From NCBI GenBank assembly GCA_015655365.1, contig JAATFE010000445.1, positions 1-8,249 of the forward strand: a DNA stretch of 8,249 nucleotides, written 5' to 3'. Each line of letters opens with the position of its first letter. Within the stretch, counting starts at the first letter, position 1. A program made the translations under genes and the position numbers. Under the pieces are notes generated by a model that worked only from the letters and a program-made list of their open reading frames with translations, did not search any database and had not been told where the DNA came from. This document shows, piece by piece, positions 1 through 5,280 of this stretch. The DNA is from Terriglobales bacterium (lineage in GTDB: Bacteria > Acidobacteriota > Terriglobia > Terriglobales > Acidobacteriaceae).

Positions 1-2
1 AC

Positions 3-74
3 TATGAACGTAAGAATCTGCGGCACGCGGTGGAGTGCACCGCCCGTGATTATCGATGGATACCACGCAAATAG
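3..74 (+). CDS. Possible C-terminal tail of a plus-strand gene entering from the left
   Basis: A frame open from the left edge ends at the TAG at 72-74 and gives 23 residues, including the stretch ARDYRWIPRK. It is too short to assign to a family. A second frame, starting at base 1 and ending at TAG 121-123, is also open, so the frame is not certain. The reason to expect a real gene end here is the plus-strand intrinsic terminator at 155-180, which has no other obvious upstream gene to serve. The Asp-Tyr-x-Trp ending is loosely like glycosyltransferase C-termini, but this is only an impression. Confidence 0.2.
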   Translation, partial: YERKNLRHAVECTARDYRWIPRK

Positions 75-154
75 ATTGCCAGATCGAACCGCTATAAGCC
101 TCACTGTCCCGACGAGGCAGTAGAAGAATGCCGCTCGCCGGCTGCGGGGGATCT

Positions 155-180
155 GTCCGGCCGCGACGCCGGACCTTTTT
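155..180 (+). terminator. Intrinsic terminator, plus strand
   Basis: A perfect 7-bp GC-rich stem (GTCCGGC at 155-161 pairing with GCCGGAC at 168-174) encloses a 6-nt loop and is followed at once by CTTTTTG. The T-run lies on the plus strand only, so it should end a plus-strand transcript coming from beyond the left edge. It lies downstream of the convergent minus-strand sugar transferase but has no T-run in that direction. Confidence 0.7.
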
Positions 181-251
181 GAATTCAGCTCCGACCTGGT
201 TCATTTTTCCCGAACCGGATTCGTGCCGCGTGTGCCTCGCAAGAACCTTTT

Positions 252-1154
252 CTATTGCTCCGCAGAAGGAAGCGACTGCTCGTAGGTTATGTTCGGTGGG
301 TGGAGAATGAGGACTCTTGTACTGGGCACATTTGCGTGGTTCCTTCCATGGAACTCCTCGATCTCATTAACGTAGGGCAATTGATCCATTACAGAATCAT
401 CCCAGCGGCGCAGAACGCTATTGACGATGAGCTTGAGATCGGTACGAAAAGTCGCGTGGGCCATGTACTCCTCGTCTAGGCGCCTCTTGGCGGGAAGAAT
501 GACCGTGTGATAATAAGTGTCCAAATAGTGCTTTGGAATGCGGGAGAGGACTTTCTCTTCACGCGCGAAAGCATAGGTGGCCGCACCTGTGATTCCCGGC
601 CGGTACTGGAGATCGGAAACCTGATGTTCGGGAAGCTTGGGGCGTGCGCCAACCAGACTCATGTCCCCAACGAGCACATTCAGCAACTGAGGCAACTCGT
701 CGAGCTTCAAGCGGCGCAGGAACGGGCCCACCGGGGTGAACCGCTGATTCTCTGTTGTCGTGACGGCGTGATGCGCTGCGTCCTCGGAATGGACCAAAGT
801 CCGGAACTTCAGAATCGTAAAGAGCTTGCCGTTACGCCCTACCCGCTTCTGCAAGAACAGCACGGGACCAGAGGAGGTCAACCGCACAGCCACGGCGATC
901 GCCAGATAAATCGGGACTAGTAGCGGGAAAGCCAATAAAACGCAGAGGAAATCAAAAAGGCGTTTTGCACCCGATTGCGACCAAGAAGTCGGGTGATCTC
1001 GAAGCGCGTTGATCGAGAGGGAACTGCCGAATCTCGATTCCCGAGTGGAAATTTGTTCTTCGAACAGATTCGTATCTCCGTGAATGCGACGCCGGTTTGA
1101 ACGTTCTGAAACTGAATTTTCAAAAATTGCTTCATCAAACGAATTGGTGCTCAC
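252..1154 (-). CDS. Bacterial sugar transferase (monotopic phosphoglycosyl transferase), copy 1
   Basis: This 300-residue protein is a small membrane phosphoglycosyl transferase of the WcaJ/PglC class (bacterial sugar transferase family). Such enzymes move a sugar-1-phosphate from a nucleotide sugar to undecaprenyl phosphate on the inner membrane, the first step of exopolysaccharide or glycan assembly. The core has KRLFD at about 64-68, one hydrophobic re-entrant helix at about 67-91 with Pro81, GPVLFLQKR, KFRT, then LDELPQ holding the presumed catalytic Asp152-Glu153, and RPGITGAAT near 185-193. It lacks the N-terminal multi-span domain of long-form members. The signature usually read as GDMSLVGPRP is here GDMSLVGARP, with Ala170 for Pro. 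A longer reading from GTG 1190 exists. I chose GTG 1154 because GGAGGAG (1159-1165) sits 4 nt upstream and because this aligns the active site with the paralogue at 2575. The nucleotide-sugar substrate cannot be told from sequence. No glycosyltransferase or flippase neighbour is visible. Confidence 0.9.
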   Translation of the reverse strand: MSTNSFDEAIFENSVSERSNRRRIHGDTNLFEEQISTRESRFGSSLSINALRDHPTSWSQSGAKRLFDFLCVLLAFPLLVPIYLAIAVAVRLTSSGPVLFLQKRVGRNGKLFTILKFRTLVHSEDAAHHAVTTTENQRFTPVGPFLRRLKLDELPQLLNVLVGDMSLVGARPKLPEHQVSDLQYRPGITGAATYAFAREEKVLSRIPKHYLDTYYHTVILPAKRRLDEEYMAHATFRTDLKLIVNSVLRRWDDSVMDQLPYVNEIEEFHGRNHANVPSTRVLILHPPNITYEQSLPSAEQ

Positions 1155-1158
1155 CACG

Positions 1159-1165
1159 CTCCTCC
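1159..1165 (-). promoter_or_regulatory. Ribosome binding site that decides the start of sugar transferase copy 1
   Basis: Read on the minus strand, GGAGGAG is followed by CGTG and then GTG AGC. This is the only strong Shine-Dalgarno sequence near the 5' end of the frame. It supports GTG at 1154-1152 over the upstream GTG at 1190. Confidence 0.7.
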
Positions 1166-1226
1166 ATAAAGCAATAAGGATTGGTTCCACCTAAATCAGA
1201 ATCTCTGTTTTGCTCACTGTAATGTA

Positions 1227-1263
1227 GTTTGCCTGGCCGGAAGATTCATCCAGCCAAGCAAAC
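1227..1263 (-). other. 14-bp hairpin in the 5' leader of sugar transferase copy 1
   Basis: The arms at 1250-1263 and 1227-1240 enclose a 9-nt loop. As minus-strand RNA all 14 positions pair, two of them as G-U wobbles. As plus-strand RNA the same two positions become C-A mismatches. The structure therefore suits a minus-strand transcript, which would be the leader of the sugar transferase beginning about 75 nt downstream. No T-run follows, so it does not look like a terminator. It could be a leader regulatory fold or the end of a decayed mobile element. Confidence 0.35.
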
Positions 1264-1705
1264 TCTTTTCGAGATTCGAGTCTCCGTGTGTCTGACGCAC
1301 TGTATAAAGCAAAGCGTGTGCTCTTCACAACTGCATGAGCCCATTCCTGAGGTCTTGTCTGCACTGAACATGAAGGTCATAGAACGTTGCCTTGGTGGCC
1401 TCTTGCTTTTGAACTTTACATCAGTTGAGCTTAGAAGCCGCTTCATAGCCGTCGTGATGAACTGCGCGGCTTTTCCTTTGACGCTAAAGCTCGCAATTTG
1501 TCCTGCATTGCAACGGCACAGTTGAAGGTGTGCCCTTTCAAAATCGGGCCATGAAACAGCCTCTAGTCGATTTTGGCGAACCGTGCACGTTGACCTTGAT
1601 TGCCGCGCTACAGTTTTTGATTTTAGCATATGCCGTGAAGCGGGGCACAGTTGACTCCTGAGGGGATTGGCGCCGCGTACAGCCGGGCTAAACGAGGTGT
1701 TACTT
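1264..1705. other. Gene-poor spacer, nothing recognised
   Basis: Open frames on both strands in this stretch (the longest about 127 codons on the minus strand, 1246-1629) are rich in Cys, Ser and Arg, have no convincing ribosome binding site and match no family I recognise. I treat it as non-coding or decayed sequence. No tRNA or other RNA gene was recognised. Confidence 0.5.
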
Positions 1706-1773
1706 GAATTTACTGAACACCTATTTAGTCGATTAGTTTACTGAACACCTATTTAGTCGATTAGATAGGTGTT
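1695..1773. repeat. 28-bp tandem direct repeat with operator-like palindromes
   Basis: The 28-bp unit starting TTTACTGAACACCT occurs twice with no gap, at 1709-1736 and 1737-1764. Each unit contains TTTAGTCGATTAG; around the second copy the 20-bp stretch CTATTTAGTCGATTAGATAG (1749-1768) is an imperfect palindrome, symmetric at 16 of 20 positions about TCGA. The heptamer AACACCT in each unit is mirrored by AGGTGTT on both flanks (1695-1701 and 1767-1773). The second pair forms a 9-bp inverted repeat, 1744-1752 with 1765-1773. This architecture is typical of operators for dimeric helix-turn-helix repressors such as the TetR family. No regulator or transporter gene is intact nearby, so the target gene is unknown and may have been lost. 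Confidence 0.55.
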
Positions 1774-1861
1774 ATTTATTGAGTAGTAACTAACTCAAAG
1801 GGGGTATGCTACGTTGCAGCCTGCCCGGTGTCAGGCCATGTGTCGCTGAGGATTGCCTAGG

Positions 1862-2149
1862 TCATTGACCAATTGATTTTGTACCTTGGGCTCGTGCTCC
1901 CCCAGGTCTCAAAAGCGAGACCTGTTCCACCCAGCGATGGTACGAATTCATGCAGTCAAAGACCTTGCGCGCGCGGCAGCATTGCATCGGTTGCCGGGGG
2001 CCGAAGACGGCATTGATGGCGGGCCACTGCGCCTTCGATTTGTCGAAGACAAAGAGCATCTTGTGTTTCGCCTGCTCATTCAGTTTTCCTTGTCTCCCTA
2101 TGGTGTGGTAGCTTTTCTTCACGGTGGTTCTCCCTTCATGGTTTGGCAA
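1862..2149 (-). pseudogene. Remnant of an IS256-type (Mutator) transposase
   Basis: The minus-strand frame contains LFVFDKSKAQWPAINAVFG followed closely by MQCCRARK. This resembles the IS256-family segment LFVIDGxKALRKAIxxVFG...VQRCRxHK, which includes the second catalytic Asp of the DDE triad. The match covers only about 45 residues. The flanking residues (VKKSYHTIGRQGKLNEQ upstream, RPGGARAQG downstream) do not fit the family, and the rest of the usual protein of about 400 residues is absent. An 8-bp inverted repeat lies inside it (CAGGTCTC 1903-1910 with GAGACCTG 1917-1924). I read this as a decayed insertion-sequence fragment. The assignment is by eye. Confidence 0.5.
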
Positions 2150-2561
2150 CCGATTCTCTCAGGATCACGCTGAACTGCTGTTCAACTCTCAAGTACGGAT
2201 GGGAGACCCTCCATGATGCAGAAGGCCGACACACCGGTTTCTCCGCATAAGGCCACACCGGATGCAGTTCTTCATAGGTGGCGATGAGCTGCCGAAATGG
2301 AGAAGTCTCGTAACGGGCAGGTTCGTCGTGCCGGTCGACGAGGATCACTACTTCGCTACGCTGTTATAATGTCGGGAATCATGTATTTGACAAAGGATTG
2401 TCAACGGAAAAATATTTGCAGGCGCCGCACAACCAGTAACCAAGGGCGTTGCGTGTCCGACGCTGTGGCGCCCGGCCGGGATACACAGAAAGCAACTGTG
2501 GTGGGTTACAATGGGGCGTTTCCATCTCATGAATATCCAATGGAAACAACGAGATTCACCT
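2150..2561. other. Spacer upstream of sugar transferase copy 2, promoter region
   Basis: No gene is recognised here. A minus-strand frame at 2136-2348 (about 70 codons) joins the transposase remnant but matches nothing I know. The notable elements are the extended -10 sequence at 2362-2370 and a small inverted repeat at 2387-2404 (TTGACA, 6 nt, TGTCAA). The rest looks like an untranslated leader for the transferase that begins at 2575. Confidence 0.45.
2362..2370 (+). promoter_or_regulatory. Extended -10 promoter element for sugar transferase copy 2
   Basis: TGTTATAAT is a perfect match to the extended -10 consensus TGnTATAAT of the housekeeping sigma factor. No good -35 hexamer lies 16-18 bp upstream, which is common for extended -10 promoters. 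Transcription would start near 2377 and leave a leader of roughly 200 nt before the ATG at 2575. A TTGACA hexamer at 2387-2392 lacks a good -10 at the right spacing and instead pairs with TGTCAA at 2399-2404. Confidence 0.45.
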
Positions 2562-2574
2562 TGTGGAGGCCTAC

Positions 2575-3447
2575 ATGGGTGCCAGGTCGTTCGTCTCAAG
2601 CAATCTTGATGCCATAACGATGGATCGGAGTGCGGAGCTTTCCGATGACGGCAATGCGGATTGCTCCGAAGGAGCAGGGCCTTCCCGGCGTTTGGCGTCG
2701 ACGGTTCATTCCTCGCCCTTTCTGGTCATTCGGCGGCTGAGCCCCTGGTCGCGGTCGGGCGCTAAGCGCCTCTTCGACTGCGCATGCGTTTTGCCAGTGC
2801 TGCTGCTGCTCGTTCCGGTTCTGCTGGCGATTGCCTTGGCGGTGTGGCTGACGTCGCCTGGTCCTGTTCTCTTCTTGCAGAAGCGTATGGGCCGATACGG
2901 GCGGGCCTTCACGATTCTGAAGTTCCGGACCATGACCCATGTTCCGGAGAAGACTCATAATGCGGTTACCACGGCCGCAAACCAGGCATTTACCCCGATA
3001 GGCGCATTTCTGCGTCGCTGGAAGCTCGACGAATTGCCCCAATTGTTGAATGTGCTCGCCGGACACATGAGCCTGGTAGGTCCGCGTCCCAAAATGCCGC
3101 AACATATGGTTTTCAACCTGCCCTGCCGTCCCGGGATCACGGGTGCGGCCACCATCGTTTTCGCGCGCGAGGAGGCGGTTTTGGATCGCGTTCCGGAAGA
3201 AGATCTGGAGTCCTACTACCACACGGTGGTACTTCCGGTTAAGCATAAACTGGATGCCAAGTACATGGCTCGCGCCACGTTTCTTTCCGACTTCAAGCTT
3301 ATTTTCAACAGCGCGTTTCGACGCTGGGACTCATCTTTGATGGAAAACCTGCTCAACGCCGGGGCATTCGCCGAGCAGCAAAGGACGCGGTTATCGAGAG
3401 TGTCTCGTCCAGAGGTTGTCTCAGTCTCCCCTGAAATCGGCGTCTGA
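2575..3447 (+). CDS. Bacterial sugar transferase (monotopic phosphoglycosyl transferase), copy 2
   Basis: This 290-residue paralogue of the minus-strand transferase is about two-thirds identical to it over the core, judged by eye. The expected role is the same: transfer of a phospho-sugar to undecaprenyl phosphate at the inner membrane to start glycan synthesis. It has SGAKRLFD near 61-68, a hydrophobic re-entrant helix at about 67-91 with Pro81, SPGPVLFLQKRMG, KFRTM, LDELPQ with the presumed catalytic Asp152-Glu153, and RPGITGAAT near 185-193. The signature reads GHMSLVGPRP, with His164 where family members usually have Asp. The polar N-terminus of about 55 residues differs from that of copy 1. 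A reading from GTG 2563 is possible. ATG 2575 is preferred because GGAGG (2565-2569) lies 5 nt upstream. The gene stands alone, with no neighbouring glycosyltransferases, and is followed by an inverted repeat. Confidence 0.9.
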   Translation: MGARSFVSSNLDAITMDRSAELSDDGNADCSEGAGPSRRLASTVHSSPFLVIRRLSPWSRSGAKRLFDCACVLPVLLLLVPVLLAIALAVWLTSPGPVLFLQKRMGRYGRAFTILKFRTMTHVPEKTHNAVTTAANQAFTPIGAFLRRWKLDELPQLLNVLAGHMSLVGPRPKMPQHMVFNLPCRPGITGAATIVFAREEAVLDRVPEEDLESYYHTVVLPVKHKLDAKYMARATFLSDFKLIFNSAFRRWDSSLMENLLNAGAFAEQQRTRLSRVSRPEVVSVSPEIGV

Positions 3448-3473
3448 TTAACCCTGTTTCCATAGGGTTAATC
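3446..3473 (+). terminator. Inverted repeat at the end of sugar transferase copy 2
   Basis: GATTAACCCT (3446-3455) pairs perfectly with AGGGTTAATC (3464-3473) around an 8-nt loop, overlapping the last two bases of the TGA stop codon. There is no T-run afterwards and the stem is AT-rich at its base. It may act as an mRNA 3'-end stabiliser or a weak or factor-assisted terminator rather than a classical intrinsic one. Confidence 0.4.
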
Positions 3474-3618
3474 ACATCAAATCAATGGTTTGAAGAGGAT
3501 GAAGAATTCCAAAATGGCGACATGCCGAGGTCAAGGTGCAAAAAATGCACAAAGGCTCTCTTGTACATTTGCCGGAATGGAGATTTTTCCGCGCGTACAA
3601 ATTCCGTAAAAAACGGAG

Positions 3619-3900
3619 TTGTCCATCGTACCGGTTCGTGGCTCTCTGAGCGAAGATCAGCCGATCTCGCTCAAATGTCCTTTCGCTCAAAGTCCCACGG
3701 GCATTCGCAAGTTTGTCGTCTCTCTCCCCGGCGTCGGCCCCTCAACCCAAAACGAGATCGGCCAATACCTTCCTTCGGCCAGCAGATGCACCCCGACCTA
3801 CCCGGCAAAACCATCTTCTTCGGCTATTCCGACCGCACCACTCCTGACCAGAAGTATCTTGGCGGCGTCATCGTCGCTACCAAAACATGCCGGTCTCCCG
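3619..3900 (+). pseudogene. Frameshifted N-terminal fragment of a multicopper-oxidase-like protein
   Basis: Two adjoining plus-strand frames show ordinary GC-rich third positions and read as parts of one protein. The first (frame of 3619) gives FAQSPTGIRKFVVSLPGVG and GQYLPSA up to 3780, resembling the mature start of secreted multicopper-oxidase-like proteins (pattern IxKFVDxLPGL...GQYIPVA). The second, shifted (3774-3880), gives QQMHPDLPGKTIFFGYSD and KYLGGVIVAT, resembling the family's next block (MHSDLPxTxLRGY ... YLGPxIxA). The roughly 20 residues expected between these blocks are missing at the junction, so a deletion with frameshift is likely. A further shift near 3885 (MPVSR, compare family RPVRI) is possible. 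No copper-binding His motifs are reached and no intact downstream part is seen. The family call is from memory of consensus patterns. Confidence 0.5.
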
Positions 3901-4109
3901 CACAAAATGAGGTCGCGATTATCACATGTGGCAGCCGCGGGATTGAAGACTTTGGTCCTATGATTGTTTCGTCGCGCTTGCCTAAGCCGGCAACTTTCGC
4001 GGTTCCAACGTATTTTACGATCGCTTCTGCAAATGCGAGACTCCAACCTGAAGATTCCTTCATCTAATGATCGGTGAATCGATTTCCATCACAACTATCG
4101 GCAAACTCT

Positions 4110-4115
4110 GAGGAG
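4110..4115 (+). promoter_or_regulatory. Ribosome binding site of the aldo/keto reductase
   Basis: GAGGAG lies 4 nt before the ATG at 4120, slightly closer than usual but clearly purine-rich. It supports this start over any downstream one. Confidence 0.6.
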
Positions 4116-4119
4116 ACAC

Positions 4120-5013
4120 ATGACGAAACAACCGGATCTTGGCGGCACATTTACCCTTTCCAACACTTCAATCACGTTGAACCGCATGGGCTATGGCGCA
4201 ATGCAGCTTGCCGGAAAAGATGGCGACAAGATGGTCTGGGGGTCACCGCGCGATGTCCCAGGTGCGATCGCCGTACTGCGCGAGGTCGTTGCCGCAGGGG
4301 TGAACCACATCGATACCAGCGACTTTTACGGCCCGCACGTAACCAATCAACTCATCAAGCAGGCGCTCCATCCTTATCCGGACGATCTCGTGATCGTGAC
4401 CAAGGTGGGTGCGCGCCGCGGCAGCGATGGCTCATGGCCGCACGCACGCTCGCGCCAGGAGATTATCGACGCAGTACACGACAACCTGCGAAATCTTGGC
4501 CTCGATGTGATCGATGTGGTCAATCTCCGCTTAGGCGGTTTGACCGGGCCAACGGACGAGCCCTTTGAAGAGCCTCTTACCGCGCTTGCCGAACTCAAGC
4601 AGCAGGGTTTGATTCGGCATATTGGACTCAGTACGGTCTCTCCCCAGCAGTTGGCTGCGGCGCAGGCGCTCACGGAGATTGTCTGCATCCAGAACTTCTA
4701 CAATGTGGCCCAGCGCACCGATGACGCATTCGTTGACGATCTCGCCGCGCAGGGCATTGCCTATGTGCCTTACTTCCCCCTGGGAGGGTTCGCCCCGCTC
4801 CAGTCCTCAAGGCTGAACGACGTAGCCGCATCGCTCGATGCCACCCCCATGCAGGTAGCGCTCGCCTGGCTTCTGCAACGGTCGCCGAACATACTGCTCA
4901 TTCCCGGCACGTCATCGGTCCAGCATCTGCGCGAGAATCTCAAGGCTGCAACACTTCAGCTTCCAGACGAAGCTCTCGCCGTCCTCGGCGCCATTGGCGC
5001 AGCAGCCGTTTAG
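4120..5013 (+). CDS. pdxI: Aldo/keto reductase of the YdbC/PdxI type
   Basis: This 297-residue cytoplasmic NADPH-dependent reductase has a TIM-barrel fold. It closely resembles E. coli YdbC, which has been characterised as the pyridoxal reductase PdxI that converts pyridoxal to pyridoxine in vitamin B6 salvage. Visible family features are MGYGAMQLAG at 23-32, HIDTSDFYGP with Asp65 and Tyr70, VTKVG with Lys95, DVVNLRLGG at 132-140, HIGLS at 167-171, VPYFPLGGF and LQSS at 216-230, TPMQVALAWLLQRSP at 242-256, and IPGTSS at 261-266 for the cofactor phosphate. The usual catalytic His after the fourth strand is replaced by Asn135, as I recall for YdbC itself. It appears full length. No other B6 gene is nearby, so in vivo substrate assignment rests on similarity alone. 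It is probably monocistronic, lying between decayed sequences and convergent with the lyase gene. Confidence 0.85.
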   Translation: MTKQPDLGGTFTLSNTSITLNRMGYGAMQLAGKDGDKMVWGSPRDVPGAIAVLREVVAAGVNHIDTSDFYGPHVTNQLIKQALHPYPDDLVIVTKVGARRGSDGSWPHARSRQEIIDAVHDNLRNLGLDVIDVVNLRLGGLTGPTDEPFEEPLTALAELKQQGLIRHIGLSTVSPQQLAAAQALTEIVCIQNFYNVAQRTDDAFVDDLAAQGIAYVPYFPLGGFAPLQSSRLNDVAASLDATPMQVALAWLLQRSPNILLIPGTSSVQHLRENLKAATLQLPDEALAVLGAIGAAAV

Positions 5014-5015
5014 AA

Positions 5016-5231
5016 GCCAACCACAAGGCGAACGACGTTTCCGTCGAGGACCGGAGTCATCGACATACCGGCCATCTTGCGACCGAGGCGATGCAGGCTT
5101 CTATTCGCGAGATTTCCAAAAACGGCAACGACTCGGCTCGCGTTGCCAAGAACGTGGTCGCCGTGGCGTATTCGACTGACGAAACAATGCAGGGGGCCGT
5201 AGCGACAACCGTTGGCGTCAAGTCAATCTGA
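5016..5231 (+). pseudogene. Remnant of a methyl-accepting chemotaxis protein signalling domain
   Basis: Immediately after the reductase stop, a different plus frame reads through to TGA at 5229-5231. It contains ATEAMQASIREISKNGNDSA and RVAKNVVAVAYSTDETM, ending GVKSI. This strongly resembles the stretch of chemoreceptors before the signalling tip (ATEEMxASIREISKNAxxAARVAxxAVxxAxxTxxTVxxLGxSSxEIG). The conserved tip (the E-A-A-R-A-G region) and everything N-terminal are missing. Possible starts such as ATG 5091, which would give 46 residues, lack a ribosome binding site. It is best read as a degraded fragment of a once larger gene. Confidence 0.6.
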
Positions 5232-5261
5232 GAATGCAAGTCCACTGGTCTTGCATTCTCA
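5229..5261. terminator. Perfect 12-bp hairpin between convergent genes
   Basis: TGAGAATGCAAG (5229-5240) pairs perfectly with CTTGCATTCTCA (5250-5261) around a 9-nt loop. It includes the stop codon of the chemoreceptor remnant and lies 20 bp beyond the end of the convergent lyase gene. No T-run follows on either strand, so it is at most a bidirectional or Rho-assisted terminator, or an mRNA 3'-end stabiliser for the lyase transcript. Confidence 0.5.
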
Positions 5262-5280
5262 GCGGCACTTCAACCGAAGC

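Noticed and set aside
1261..1300. TTCGAGATTCGAGTC, resembling a tRNA T-arm
   Set aside because: No acceptor, D-arm or anticodon stem can be placed around it.
1229..1629. Overlapping frames on both strands upstream of sugar transferase copy 1 (plus 1229-1525, minus 1246-1629)
   Set aside because: There is no ribosome binding site, the residue composition is unlike that of a folded protein, no family motif is visible, and the two strands compete.
1806..1868. Tiny plus-strand frame after the tandem repeat, ATG at 1806
   Set aside because: It has only 20 codons, and the G-rich run directly adjoins the ATG, too close to act as a ribosome binding site.
2136..2348. Minus-strand frame of about 70 codons containing SPFRQLIATYEELHPVWPY
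   Set aside because: It looks somewhat protein-like and may be part of the decayed element, but I cannot assign it to a family and it has no supported start.
2387..2416. TTGACA as a -35 element
   Set aside because: The hexamer 17-18 bp downstream (AAATAT or AATATT) is poor, and TTGACA pairs in a local inverted repeat. The extended -10 at 2362 is the better promoter.
3798..4063. Minus-strand frames opposite the oxidase-like fragment
   Set aside because: The plus strand here has coherent codon use and recognisable blocks, so the minus frames are explained as antisense shadows.
4994..5179. Plus-strand frame overlapping the end of the reductase gene (RSQPQGERRFRRG...)
   Set aside because: It is Arg-rich and out of frame with the chemoreceptor-like reading, which has clear family resemblance over the same bases.
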